Assembly: GCA_023433615.1 (NCBI GenBank)
Contig: JAEZCJ010000213.1
Location: forward strand, 35,005-99,004
From: Bacillota bacterium
GTDB lineage: Bacteria; Bacillota; Bacilli; Paenibacillales; Paenibacillaceae
Direction of reading: 5' to 3'
Length of the DNA: 64,000 bases
Of this stretch, positions 24,543 through 33,912 are shown one piece after another. A model generated the notes under the pieces. The model was given only the letters and a program-made list of their open reading frames with translations, ran no database searches and was not told the origin of the DNA. A program made the translations under genes and the position numbers. Numbering within the stretch: the first letter of the stretch is position 1; each line of letters opens with the position of its first letter.

Positions 24543-25469
24543 CTATATTATAAAAGAATCGCTTGCAATATCCACATCCGGGTTCAACCGCTTTAATTGT
24601 ATCCCGTAATCTCTTTTCATCTTCGAGATGTGAATCGACTCTAAGCTTGGAAAGTACTCCTTCAGATTTGTTAGATCAACCTCTACATTACATAATAGGA
24701 AACTCATACGTTTCACGTGTTTCAATTCACCGAGCTCTGTTAGATTCATCGGCTTCTTGCAACTATTCACAGTTAAAAACTCTACTCCTTGAAACGTGCT
24801 AAGAGTTCTTAAATCCAACTTGTTACAGCCACTCACAAGTAACCTTTGGATATTGCTGTTGTCTCCTGTGAATCGCTCAAGATTGCGACACCCTTGTACA
24901 CTAAGATCATTTACGCGTTCTACTATAGAAATATCTCCCAACTCTTTAAACTTGCAGCTTTTGAATGATACTGTTTCAACATTCATCTTTTTCCACTCTG
25001 CAAAGTCCGGCTCCATCGAGTGATATATTTCCATCCATTTAAGACTCTCGCAGCCTGCGACAGCCGATAGATCCTCCATTCTCCCAACAGAGATTTCGAC
25101 CTTGTTGACTTTTGATTGGGACAGTAGAGATATATCCCTTCGTCGATTACGATCCGTATTAATATTGATATATTCTCCTTTTTCGAACCGCTCAATGCCA
25201 TCCAAGGTTTTGATTTGATAGCCATAAACAAACAAACTTTTTAAATTCGGAAGCGCTCGAAGTACGCGAAGGTCACTTAAAGATGAGTTAAAGTGAATCG
25301 TCAAGGTTTGAATCCGATCAATGCCTTCAATCTGCTGCAGATGCTCAATCAATTCCTCAGCATCGACTGTACGGCCTAACCGATTAGTTAGTTCCGCCCA
25401 TTGATGCTCCTCTTCTATACGAGTTATCTCTTTTACTAGACTTTCTTCCAGAACAAGCCTATCGGACAT
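24543..25469 (-). CDS. Leucine-rich-repeat-like protein, candidate immunity protein of RHS toxin
   Basis: 308 residues without signal peptide. From about residue 55 onward it is built of irregular 20-25-residue repeats with L-x-x-L-x-V/I signatures (for example RVLRALPNLKSLFVYG, VNDLSVQGCRNLERF, GVEFLTVNSCKKP), as in LRR proteins. It begins 68 bases after the RHS toxin stop, on the same strand, and is AT-rich like the toxin tip. First gene after a polymorphic toxin is normally the immunity gene, so I infer that it neutralises the GIY-YIG domain. Starts after a GGATGTG-type site at 25469. Confidence 0.6.
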   Translation of the reverse strand: MSDRLVLEESLVKEITRIEEEHQWAELTNRLGRTVDAEELIEHLQQIEGIDRIQTLTIHFNSSLSDLRVLRALPNLKSLFVYGYQIKTLDGIERFEKGEYININTDRNRRRDISLLSQSKVNKVEISVGRMEDLSAVAGCESLKWMEIYHSMEPDFAEWKKMNVETVSFKSCKFKELGDISIVERVNDLSVQGCRNLERFTGDNSNIQRLLVSGCNKLDLRTLSTFQGVEFLTVNSCKKPMNLTELGELKHVKRMSFLLCNVEVDLTNLKEYFPSLESIHISKMKRDYGIQLKRLNPDVDIASDSFII

Positions 25470-25505
25470 CCTTTCACATCCTTTCGTCTTACTGGCGAGA
25501 GTATA

Positions 25506-25531
25506 AGCCCGAATGAGATCTCATTCGGGCT
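25506..25531. terminator. 26-bp perfect palindrome between toxin and immunity candidate
   Basis: Perfect palindrome of 13-base arms (AGCCCGAATGAGA and its complement) seven bases after the toxin stop. As RNA it would fold into a stem; it may attenuate read-through into the immunity genes or act as terminator, although no T-tract follows. Confidence 0.5.
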
Positions 25532-25537
25532 AGAAGC

Positions 25538-28500
25538 TTATACCATACTACCATCTTCTAATATTGGGTTGAATAGTGCCGGCTGGAAATTACCCCTTCC
25601 GTCTAAATAGCCCCACAAAGCTTCTCCTTCGGCCTTCCAATAATTATATTCTGTTTTATCAATCTCAACTTGAGTTCCACTGGATTGATAGGTTTTATAA
25701 TACTTCGTTTTAGCGAATAAATTGAATAAACCTTTCTGAGTCTTCCCGACAGTAAACACTCCTGCTCCGTCTTCAAAATAATAAGAAGCAAACTCATATT
25801 GAGATTTTTTAAAATCGATGTAACTTGTATACATTCCGAAAATATCCAAAGCGGAAGTTACACGAATCCCGCCTTTTAAAGCTACTCTGGATGAATTAAT
25901 ATCGAATTCAACATTATGACGAGCTTTCCAAGTTTCCTGATGTTCAGGTGTAGCTGCTTGAATCTCATTTAATATTTTTGTATTGCCTTCTTTATACGCA
26001 TCTAGAATTGGCTGTTCGGCAGCCCTTAACGCCTCAGTTCGAGCGCTTAAATAAGTACCTCTTCCCGATCCCTCGATATCAAGCTCGGCTTTAACTTCAA
26101 CTACCTTTACTGTAGTATTTGGATCTTGAACAACAGCCTTCCATGTATGTTTTCCCATCCGTGCCTTAAGCGCTTGCGCTGTGGATCCTATATATGTTGC
26201 AGCTTTGCCGTCAACTTCTCCTTCAATTATATATACATGACCGATTAATTCTGGGGCCATACCACTTGGATCTATAAACCTCAAGGGGTTGTTCTCCACA
26301 TAAGTATACAGATTCAAACTCAGCGGATTCATGATATTTCCCTCATACGTATCCTCACTAATAAACCGCCCGACCTCCGGCTGATAATACCGCGCACGCG
26401 CATAAGTCAGGCCGCTGGCATAATCATAGCCCAATCCCGTGTACCCATACAGGCTATCAGGCCCCGGCCAGTTCAGGTCGAACTTCTTCGCGTCTAGCGC
26501 GACGCCGAATTCGTCGTAGTGGTAGCGTGCCGATACGCGGCCGTCCTTCTCGACGAGCCCGATCGTGCTGCCGAGCGCGTCCTGCATGTACCAGAGCGTC
26601 TTCGGCTGCACGCCCGGCTCGGCACCGCCAGCGCCAGGCGTCGGCTCCCAGCCGTTGTTGGCGTCGTAAGCCGGTAGGTAGGTCATGCTTAGTCGTTCGC
26701 CGCCCGCTCCGTAGACGTACGTCTCCTTCCACTTCGTGCTGTCTGCCTCCGTCACCTGCAGCGGTTCCGGCAGCGCCAAGCTGACGTCATTGGTATAGTA
26801 CATCTCCCAATGCTTCTTCTTATGCTGCTTCTCCCAGCCGTCGCGCGGTCCGCCCGGGTGCATGTCCGGGTATTCTTCGTCGACTTGACCGCATTTCTTA
26901 GCAAGGCCTGGAGGGATGAAGCCCGGCGGCACGACATGGCAGTTGGCTTTTCCGTTGCCGTTGCCATTTCCGTTTCCGTTTCCGTTTCCATTGCCATTGC
27001 CATTGCCATTGCCATTGCCGTTATTGCCATTCGGCCCGCCGGCATAATCAATCGTCATCTTCATCCGATTGCCGTCGCCGTCGTAGGCGTACTTCGTCAC
27101 GTCGCCGCGGTCATTGGTCTGCTGAACCAGACGGTTCGCGCCGTTCCAGACATACTGCTCGACAAGCTCCGGTTCCGACCACTGCGGCTCGTCTAACGCC
27201 GTCAACGCTGCGAACGGATCATTCCCGTCCACTGCTTCGTATACGCTGGCGGTCACGTCGGACTCCGTACCGTACACGCCGCCCGTCACGCCTGACTCCG
27301 TACCGTAGACGCCGTCCGTCACACTTAACCCAGTTGCCGCAAGCGTCGATACCGACAGGTTCTTCTGCAGCACCTGCAGCAAGCTGCCTCGAGCATCGTA
27401 GATATAATCCTTCAACTCGGTACCGTTCGTCCATTGGAGCAGACGGTCCGCCGCATCATACGAATACGTCTCGGTATCCGTGACATCGCCCCAGGCGCTC
27501 GTCTTCGACAATCGGTTGCCTACGGCGTCGTATGCATACTGCGTCGATACTGGAAGCTCCGCGGACATCGCATTCTGCGTCTGCACGTGGATTAATTGGT
27601 TCAACGCATCATACGCATATTCGGTCACGATCCGATCCCCGCTGCCGTTCTCGCTTGCATCGTCCTCGTCATTCTCGTCCGACTGCCGCTCGCTGCGAAT
27701 TCGGTTGCCGACCGGATCGTACGCATATGTCAGCTGCTCCAGTACTTTGCCGAACTGGTTTTGATGCGTCATCTGCAGCAATTGCCCTGCGTCGTCATAG
27801 CTGTAGCTGCTGCCGCCCAGCGTCGGAAGACCTTTGCCTGTCAGCAAGCCTCTCGCATCGTACGAATAGGTGGTCGTCCGACCCTCTGCATCGATAACGG
27901 CGGTCATCCGGTCGAGCAAGTCGTATTGGTAACTGACCGATGTCGCGTCCGGGTAGATGATTTTGCTTCGCTGTCCGGTCGCCGTCCATTCGTAACGGAT
28001 CGTCTGCTGATACGGGTCCGTCACTTCGGTCAATCGGTGCAAGGCATCATAGGCATAGGTCGTGGTGCCGAGCGAATCGACCATCTGCGTTCTCCGGCTT
28101 GCCGCATCATATTCGTACTCGACCTGTTCGCCGCCCGGGTAGACGATCTGCTTCAGTCGGTTCATTAGATCGTAAGCATATTTCGTCGCAGCGCCGTCCG
28201 GATGGACGATGCCCGTCACGTTGCCCAGACTATCGTAGGCAAGCTCGGTCACGCGCTGCTCCGGACCGATCTCACGAATCAGCTCGCTGCGCAAGTTATA
28301 TTCATAAGCCGTTGTATGACCAAGCGCATCCGTCTTCGACGTTATATTTCCGAGCGCGTCATACGTATAACCCGTCGTATTGCCGAGCGCGTTCGTTACT
28401 TGGAGGAGCCGTCCAAGCGCGTCATAGCCGTAATCGGTCGTCTGGCCTTTCGCATCCTCGACCGAGGTTAACAATCCTCGCATGTCGTAGGTCATCTCCG

Positions 28501-31500
28501 TCGCATGACCGAGCGGATTCACGATGCGCGTCACGCGTCCGAGCGGATCATAGTCATACGACGTAACCTTGCCCGCTTCATCGACGGATGCCGTCACGCG
28601 TCCTAACGCGTCTCGCTCCATCGTCGTGACTGCGCCGAGCGGATCCGTTACGCTAACGAGCATGCCTCGGGCATCATAGTCCAAGGTCCATACCGCACCG
28701 TTCGGCTCAAACGTCCGCACCAGTCGGCCTGCCGCGTCGTATTCATAGCTTGTCACTTGATCGAGCGCATCCGTCTGCGCGGTTAGACGCCCAAGCGCGT
28801 CATAAGCGTACAGCGAGGCAAGGCCGAGCGGGTCGATCTCTTGCGTCAACCGTCCTGCTGCATCATAACTGTACTGCGTCACGCCCCCTGCCGGATCGGT
28901 CACCTTGATCGGCAAGCTGCGCGCGTCGTATTCGATCTGCGTCTCGCCGCCGTTCGCATCGACAGCGCGAATCAGATTGCCGTTGCCATCATATTCATAG
29001 CTGCTGACATGTCCTGCCGGATCCGTCACTTGTACCAGCCGATCTACGTCGTCATAGACATAGACCGTCTCCGCGCCGTTCGGCTCAATGCGCTTCGTCC
29101 TATTGCCGACGGCATCGTACGCATAATGCGTCGCCTGTCCCAGCGCATCCGTCTCGGCCGCGATACGCGCGTAGCTGTCGTACGTGTACTCCGTTCTCGC
29201 GCCGGACGGATCGACATACGCGGTAAGGTTGCTGTCCTTGTCGTACTCGAATCGCTCGGTGCCGCCAAGCGCGTCGATGCGGGCCGTGACGCGGTCCCGC
29301 GGGTCGTACTCGAGCTTCGTCCGCTGGCCCAGCGCGTCGAGCATCTCCGTCACCCGATGCAGTGGATCGCGAATCAATTGTTGCCGGTTCCCTGCCGCAT
29401 CGATCAGGAATTGCGCGAAGCCGTACGCATCGTTCTCGATGACCGTCGTCTTGCCCATTGCGTTCGTGATCGTCTCCAGTACGCCCTTCGCATCCACCGC
29501 CACGCGCGACACGCCGCCGAGCGCATCGGTAATCGACGTCAGGTTGCCCTTTGCGTCATAGCTCATCGCAGTCTTGTTGCCGAGCGGATCGGTCACCTCG
29601 ACCGGCAGGTTCATCGCATTGTATCGGATCTCCGTCTGGTAGCCTTCCGGGTCCTTGGCATGCAGCAGATTGCCGTTCTCGTCATACAGGTAATGCCATC
29701 TACCACCGCTGCGGTCGGTCATCTCGATCAGATTGTCATGCTTATCATATAAGAAGTGCTCGGATGTGCCGTCCGGGTAGGTAATCCCAGTCTGGCGCAT
29801 GCGTTCGTCATACGCATAAGCCGTCTCCCGCCCCAGACCATCCGTCGTAACCGTCTGCCTGAGCTCGGGATGATACGCAATATCGCCCCACATGCCTGTA
29901 AAATCCCGCTGCCGCACCACACGATCGAGCTCGTCATATTCATTGATAAGCGTGGCCGTCTCGTTCGGATTGCGGATGCCGATCATGCGATGCCGATCGT
30001 CATATTCGTAGCCGATCCGCGCGCCGTCGGGCAGGATCATCGCCGTCAGGTCATGATTGACCGCATCGTACTCGTAGGCCGCATAACGCCCCGTATGATC
30101 GGTGACGCGGATGATTTTGCCCCCGTCGCCATGCGTGAATGTCAGCTTGCTGCCGCTCGTCGATACCTCGTCCAACAGGCTGCCGACATACGTAAGACGG
30201 ATCTCGTTGCCGTTCGGGTCCACGATTCGAACAAGCAGCCCATCCTCGCGGTACACGTACTTCCATCGCTGCGGCGTCTCCTGCGTGTAAGTACCGTCGC
30301 TGTTCAGCGTTAGCGTGTCGTACAAGCCGAGCTGGCCCGTGTACGTGCCGTCGCCGTTCGGCTCGAAGCGATGGCTTGCGCCATCGGGCGACACGGCGTA
30401 CAGCACGCCGCCTTCCCGCTTCTCCAGCCTGCGCTCATACGAGTGGTGCCAGCCGACGCCGAAATCGCCGTCATATTGATCGCGGCTATGGTACGTCAGC
30501 GTCAGGTCAAGCGGCATCACCGCCTGAATCGACATATTCGTGTGGCGGAATACGAAGTCTCCCGTCGCGAGGTTAACCGGGTCAAAGTCCTCCGCAAGCG
30601 GGTAGTGGTAGAGGTTAGCGAATTCCTCATGAATGCGTTCGCTGTCCGCCTTGCCAATCTCCCCTGCCTGCTCAGGATCGAACAGCAGCAGGTTCACGCC
30701 CAAATCGAGCTGACCGTAGCAAGTAGTCCCTTCGAAGCACACTTCTTCCGGGTATCCGTTCGGAACGGCAATCTCCCCGATCTTGTCCGCAATCGCCTGC
30801 TTCTCGATGAGATTATAGTAATAGCTGGCAACGACCGCCCAATTAATGCCCCAATCCGGCGCCACGTACCGCAGCACGTTGATCGTCCCGGACGGTTCAG
30901 ATCGCTTGTCGTCAAAGTCCCGCACCGCGACAGCCTGGATCTTGGCAATCTCGTAGGCAGGCAGCGTCAACCGATATTCCCATTCACCCAGGAAATCCTC
31001 CGGATTGCTGTTCGAAGGGAAATCGGTGAAGTAGGCTGCAGTCACGGGAATGGACCGCGCCCACTGCGATTGCCGCGAATCCGTAACCTCGATCTCCCGG
31101 ATCACGTCGGTCAGTCCGTCGACCGTCGTGTCGTCGCCGACACGCTGGACCCGCTTCATGCGAAGTTCGATCTTCGTCCCGACCTCCGCGATGCCGCGGA
31201 TCACATGCTCCGTGCTGTCCTTGTTCTCCTCGATCTCGTATATGATCGGCGCCGGCGGAGCGGGATTCACGACGTTGATCGTGCCCGAGCTCCCGTTATT
31301 CGGGAATCGCGTAGGCGTGACCGAGATGCGGTATTGCCCTTCGTCGACTGGTACGCCGTTCACTTGGCCGTACCAGTTGAAGGTATGGGACTGCTCCGTC
31401 TCGTAAGAGCCTGTGTCAAGCGCGGCGACTGACGATCCGTTCTGCTCGAGCGCAATGACCGTGTCATGCGACTCTTGCGTCTCGTCGGTCGGATCGGGAT

Positions 31501-31714
31501 CATCATAGCTGAAGCTCACCGTTGTCTTCCCATGATAGACCGAGCTGATCTGACTCGGGCTAATGACCAGGGACGTATCCGCATACGCTTTGGGAAGCTG
31601 CTGATTCGGCAGCAGGGGCATACCGCCGATGATAATGGCGAGCGCCAATCCAATCTTGCCTAGCAACCTTGTCAGCCGCTTGCGGCTGTTCGAACTCGAC
31701 ATCGCCTTAACCAC
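25538..31714 (-). CDS. RHS/YD-repeat polymorphic toxin with C-terminal GIY-YIG nuclease domain
   Basis: 2058 residues. Signal-like N-terminus (RLLGKIGLALAIIIGG, cleavage near AYA-D), Ig-like region, DUF6531-type start of the RHS shell (about 370-450), some 50 YD repeats, an Asn-Gly tract (about 1560-1588), the RHS-associated core (RYYQPEVGRFISEDTY, then NPLRFIDPSGM), then a variable tip from about 1815. The tip has the GIY-YIG pattern: VYI at 1827-1829, TYIGST, Arg in KARMGKH, and Glu in ALRAAEQPIL, implying a DNA-cutting toxin. GTG start at 31714 with GGGGGA, overlapping the preceding SLH frame. The tip is AT-rich, unlike the core, a sign of tip exchange. Confidence 0.9.
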   Translation of the reverse strand: MVKAMSSSNSRKRLTRLLGKIGLALAIIIGGMPLLPNQQLPKAYADTSLVISPSQISSVYHGKTTVSFSYDDPDPTDETQESHDTVIALEQNGSSVAALDTGSYETEQSHTFNWYGQVNGVPVDEGQYRISVTPTRFPNNGSSGTINVVNPAPPAPIIYEIEENKDSTEHVIRGIAEVGTKIELRMKRVQRVGDDTTVDGLTDVIREIEVTDSRQSQWARSIPVTAAYFTDFPSNSNPEDFLGEWEYRLTLPAYEIAKIQAVAVRDFDDKRSEPSGTINVLRYVAPDWGINWAVVASYYYNLIEKQAIADKIGEIAVPNGYPEEVCFEGTTCYGQLDLGVNLLLFDPEQAGEIGKADSERIHEEFANLYHYPLAEDFDPVNLATGDFVFRHTNMSIQAVMPLDLTLTYHSRDQYDGDFGVGWHHSYERRLEKREGGVLYAVSPDGASHRFEPNGDGTYTGQLGLYDTLTLNSDGTYTQETPQRWKYVYREDGLLVRIVDPNGNEIRLTYVGSLLDEVSTSGSKLTFTHGDGGKIIRVTDHTGRYAAYEYDAVNHDLTAMILPDGARIGYEYDDRHRMIGIRNPNETATLINEYDELDRVVRQRDFTGMWGDIAYHPELRQTVTTDGLGRETAYAYDERMRQTGITYPDGTSEHFLYDKHDNLIEMTDRSGGRWHYLYDENGNLLHAKDPEGYQTEIRYNAMNLPVEVTDPLGNKTAMSYDAKGNLTSITDALGGVSRVAVDAKGVLETITNAMGKTTVIENDAYGFAQFLIDAAGNRQQLIRDPLHRVTEMLDALGQRTKLEYDPRDRVTARIDALGGTERFEYDKDSNLTAYVDPSGARTEYTYDSYARIAAETDALGQATHYAYDAVGNRTKRIEPNGAETVYVYDDVDRLVQVTDPAGHVSSYEYDGNGNLIRAVDANGGETQIEYDARSLPIKVTDPAGGVTQYSYDAAGRLTQEIDPLGLASLYAYDALGRLTAQTDALDQVTSYEYDAAGRLVRTFEPNGAVWTLDYDARGMLVSVTDPLGAVTTMERDALGRVTASVDEAGKVTSYDYDPLGRVTRIVNPLGHATEMTYDMRGLLTSVEDAKGQTTDYGYDALGRLLQVTNALGNTTGYTYDALGNITSKTDALGHTTAYEYNLRSELIREIGPEQRVTELAYDSLGNVTGIVHPDGAATKYAYDLMNRLKQIVYPGGEQVEYEYDAASRRTQMVDSLGTTTYAYDALHRLTEVTDPYQQTIRYEWTATGQRSKIIYPDATSVSYQYDLLDRMTAVIDAEGRTTTYSYDARGLLTGKGLPTLGGSSYSYDDAGQLLQMTHQNQFGKVLEQLTYAYDPVGNRIRSERQSDENDEDDASENGSGDRIVTEYAYDALNQLIHVQTQNAMSAELPVSTQYAYDAVGNRLSKTSAWGDVTDTETYSYDAADRLLQWTNGTELKDYIYDARGSLLQVLQKNLSVSTLAATGLSVTDGVYGTESGVTGGVYGTESDVTASVYEAVDGNDPFAALTALDEPQWSEPELVEQYVWNGANRLVQQTNDRGDVTKYAYDGDGNRMKMTIDYAGGPNGNNGNGNGNGNGNGNGNGNGNGNGNGKANCHVVPPGFIPPGLAKKCGQVDEEYPDMHPGGPRDGWEKQHKKKHWEMYYTNDVSLALPEPLQVTEADSTKWKETYVYGAGGERLSMTYLPAYDANNGWEPTPGAGGAEPGVQPKTLWYMQDALGSTIGLVEKDGRVSARYHYDEFGVALDAKKFDLNWPGPDSLYGYTGLGYDYASGLTYARARYYQPEVGRFISEDTYEGNIMNPLSLNLYTYVENNPLRFIDPSGMAPELIGHVYIIEGEVDGKAATYIGSTAQALKARMGKHTWKAVVQDPNTTVKVVEVKAELDIEGSGRGTYLSARTEALRAAEQPILDAYKEGNTKILNEIQAATPEHQETWKARHNVEFDINSSRVALKGGIRVTSALDIFGMYTSYIDFKKSQYEFASYYFEDGAGVFTVGKTQKGLFNLFAKTKYYKTYQSSGTQVEIDKTEYNYWKAEGEALWGYLDGRGNFQPALFNPILEDGSMV
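26947..27031. repeat. Hexanucleotide-like tract encoding an Asn-Gly run
   Basis: Tandem 6-mers (CCATTG / CCGTTT variants on the plus strand) encode about 13 Asn-Gly dipeptides inside the RHS protein, just before a Cys-containing segment. Length changes would keep the frame. Confidence 0.8.
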
Positions 31715-32360
31715 CGATAATGTCCCCCTTCATCGCCAGCCAGCGATACAGAAACGCTGCCGCTTCAGCCCTTGTCGTCGTATTGCCGGGATTCAGCTTG
31801 CCGCCGCTGCCCTCGATCAATCCAGCTTGAATGACCGCCGCTATCGCTGCCTTCGCCCAAGGTCGCACGCTTGCCGCATCCGAATAACCCGCATATGCGC
31901 TCGCATTCCCTGCCGGCTCCAATCCTGCCGCATTCGCGAGCATGACCATCATCTCCGCGCGCGTAACCGGCGCGTTCGGCTTGAACAAGCCGCCTTCGTA
32001 GCCCGAGATCCAGCCGACCGCTGATGCCTGTTGAATCCATGGCGCTGCCCAATGCTTGGCAGGCACGTCGCCGAACGAGGTGCCGCCTGCCGCGACCTCT
32101 GCCTTGCCTGCAGCTTCAACCAACATCTTCGCGAACTGCGCGCGGGTGACGGTCTCGTTCGGCGCGAACTCCCCGGACCCCATGCCGTTCACGATCCAAC
32201 GGGAAGCCAGCACCTCGACCGCTTCCTTCGCCCAGTGCTGCTTCATATCTTGGTATGATGTTTCATAGCGGAATACCGCATAGCTGCCCGGCTCTGCCGC
32301 TTCCGTCTTAACGAAGCGAAGCGAAGCGAAGCGTCGAACGTACCTCCGATATAGGTCCAA
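31707..32360 (-). CDS. 3' part of TolB/SLH surface protein: three SLH domains (frameshifted)
   Basis: Continuation, in another frame, of the gene starting at 33742. From VKTEAAEPGSYAVFRYE onward it reads naturally after the propeller part, then has three SLH domains (about residues 35-85, 95-150, 155-210 of this frame; each with the TRAxxA/M motif) that would bind cell-wall polymer. The ATG at 32360 lacks a ribosome site and its first residues are a nonsense reading of the upstream gene, so this is not an independent gene. Removing one of four CGAAG units (or sequence error) joins both parts into a protein of about 676 residues. Its stop overlaps the GTG start of the RHS gene. Confidence 0.75.
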   Translation of the reverse strand: MDLYRRYVRRFASLRFVKTEAAEPGSYAVFRYETSYQDMKQHWAKEAVEVLASRWIVNGMGSGEFAPNETVTRAQFAKMLVEAAGKAEVAAGGTSFGDVPAKHWAAPWIQQASAVGWISGYEGGLFKPNAPVTRAEMMVMLANAAGLEPAGNASAYAGYSDAASVRPWAKAAIAAVIQAGLIEGSGGKLNPGNTTTRAEAAAFLYRWLAMKGDIIGG

Positions 32361-33742
32361 GCCGCTGCCTGCTCATCATAGCGATAGATGCCTGTGCGAT
32401 TAGCCGCAGCTGCTGACGCAGCCGCGCGGTCCAAGCCGAACGTAATGGTCGGTGCCGCATTCGGCTTCGCATCAGCCGTCCATGTCCATGCGGCACCAAC
32501 CCAAGTCATCCCCGCCGGGAGTCTATCCTTCGTGCGTGCCGCAAGCTCCGCGCCGTCTGTTAACTGCACGCTTGCATCCGAGGAGAATGCGCCTGCGGCA
32601 AAATCCAGCCGAACCGTATCGCCCACCGCCGCGAACCCTCCGTTCTTGCCGATCACAGTCCCGGCCCGCTCCGTCACGGGCGCTCCGCCGTTCGATCCGC
32701 CCGAAGGCGCTGTCTCTTGACGCACGATCGTGCGCGCAACCAGCGCTCCCGCCCTCACGACAGCCAATGTCCCGCCATCGAAGCCGACGAGCTGCTGCGT
32801 AGATTCAATGGTGCCGGCGCTGTAAAGATCTCCGCTCGCGAGATCCGCTCCTCGCACGACGATCGTGCCGCCTGCGCCTGCTTCCAGCCATACGGCATGA
32901 CCGTCCGAGATGCTCATCTCTTTGTACTCCACTTCTTGCTTGACTGGCTGCGTGAGGTCGACAGGCACGCCCCCTTCGCCCAGGTCAAGTGTCGTGTACT
33001 TGGCCAGTCCGTCCATATTCTTCTGCTTCCACAGCAACTCCTCGCCGTTGAACACGAAGCGCTCCACGTACTCCGATGCGGGCAGGTCCAAGATCTTCTT
33101 CCGCTCCCCTGTCGCAATCGTATAGATCCAGAGCCCGCCGTCCCATGCGCTCTTGTAAGCGATTAGGCCGTTCCCTACGACCGGATCCCGCCCCTCGCCG
33201 AGCGCCGTATGCGTTCCGGTAACAAGATCGTACATGTGCATCTCGTAATCCGGATTCGTCTGCCAGACGACGATGTCCCTGTCGATCGTTGGAATCCGGT
33301 GCTGCCCGACTTCGCCATTCAGCTTCTTCTCGACCCCGGTGGCTACATTGTAGATGTAGATATCCCAGTTGAAGTTGCCAGTACCGGTGCTGTGGTCACG
33401 CTTGTCCGCCCATACGATGACCGGCTGTCCGCTGCCGTTCACGCCTACCTTGGGCGTATCCGTCGATTTGCCGTGGTCGGTAACCTGAACGGTCTTGCCC
33501 GTCTCGAGATTCCCGTAGACGATCTGGCCTGCCATATTCTTATCGCGGCTCTTCCATACGGCATGCACGGCGTGCCTATGAATCGATGAACCGTTAATCG
33601 TCACGGCGCTCGGATTATCCTGATAGGTATACACCGCGTCTGCGGCTGCAGCCCGCTGCTCCCAAGCCGGAACGGCAGTCGATACAAGCATGGCTGCCAT
33701 CGCCGCAAACATCATTCTTCTTCGATTGGTCTGATTGAACAT
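32243..33742 (-). CDS. 5' part of TolB-like beta-propeller surface protein (frameshifted before SLH domains)
   Basis: 499 residues from the ATG at 33742 (GGGGGAG upstream). Signal peptide at about 1-32 (AAMAAMLVSTAVPAWE). Residues 35-330 are propeller repeats of TolB/YncE type (DIYIYNVATGVEKKL, MYDLVTGTHTAL, WIYTIATGERKKI), followed by a beta-rich domain typical before SLH anchors. After GGTFDAS the frame enters the pentanucleotide repeat and runs into unrelated residues before stopping at 32243. As read here the product is secreted without its wall anchor. Precedes, and was probably designed to be co-expressed with, the RHS toxin. Confidence 0.78.
   Translation of the reverse strand: MFNQTNRRRMMFAAMAAMLVSTAVPAWEQRAAAADAVYTYQDNPSAVTINGSSIHRHAVHAVWKSRDKNMAGQIVYGNLETGKTVQVTDHGKSTDTPKVGVNGSGQPVIVWADKRDHSTGTGNFNWDIYIYNVATGVEKKLNGEVGQHRIPTIDRDIVVWQTNPDYEMHMYDLVTGTHTALGEGRDPVVGNGLIAYKSAWDGGLWIYTIATGERKKILDLPASEYVERFVFNGEELLWKQKNMDGLAKYTTLDLGEGGVPVDLTQPVKQEVEYKEMSISDGHAVWLEAGAGGTIVVRGADLASGDLYSAGTIESTQQLVGFDGGTLAVVRAGALVARTIVRQETAPSGGSNGGAPVTERAGTVIGKNGGFAAVGDTVRLDFAAGAFSSDASVQLTDGAELAARTKDRLPAGMTWVGAAWTWTADAKPNAAPTITFGLDRAAASAAAANRTGIYRYDEQAAAWTYIGGTFDASLRFASLRRKRQSRAAMRYSAMKHHTKI
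32312..32333. repeat. Pentanucleotide repeat (CGAAG)4 at the frameshift
   Basis: Four exact CGAAG units followed by CG. The reading frame before the tract (TolB part) and after it (SLH part) differ by exactly the shift produced by losing one unit; three or six units restore one long frame. Slipped-strand mispairing at such tracts is a known phase-variation mechanism. Confidence 0.85.
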
Positions 33743-33912
33743 GCCTGCTCCCCCTAGTCGAATGTCAGTCGGTGTCACATTTTCCCATAAATGATCAATC
33801 GATGTATTCGGCCAGTAGGTGTATATTCCTCCTACAAATTACATTTATATTACAAAATACGTACTATAATCCTACTATTTCATGGACATAAAGTCCCGAT
33901 TCGACAAAAATA

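Noticed and set aside
25538..26270. GIY-YIG domain as an intron-encoded homing endonuclease
   Set aside because: It is fused in frame to the RHS core at the usual tip boundary, with no intron or intein signatures.
26947..27031. Repeat tract considered as CRISPR
   Set aside because: Units are six bases long, contiguous, and encode Asn-Gly in frame; no spacers.
32338..32360. ATG at 32360 as start of an independent SLH gene
   Set aside because: No ribosome site, and its first residues are an out-of-frame reading of the propeller gene; the frameshift explanation fits better.
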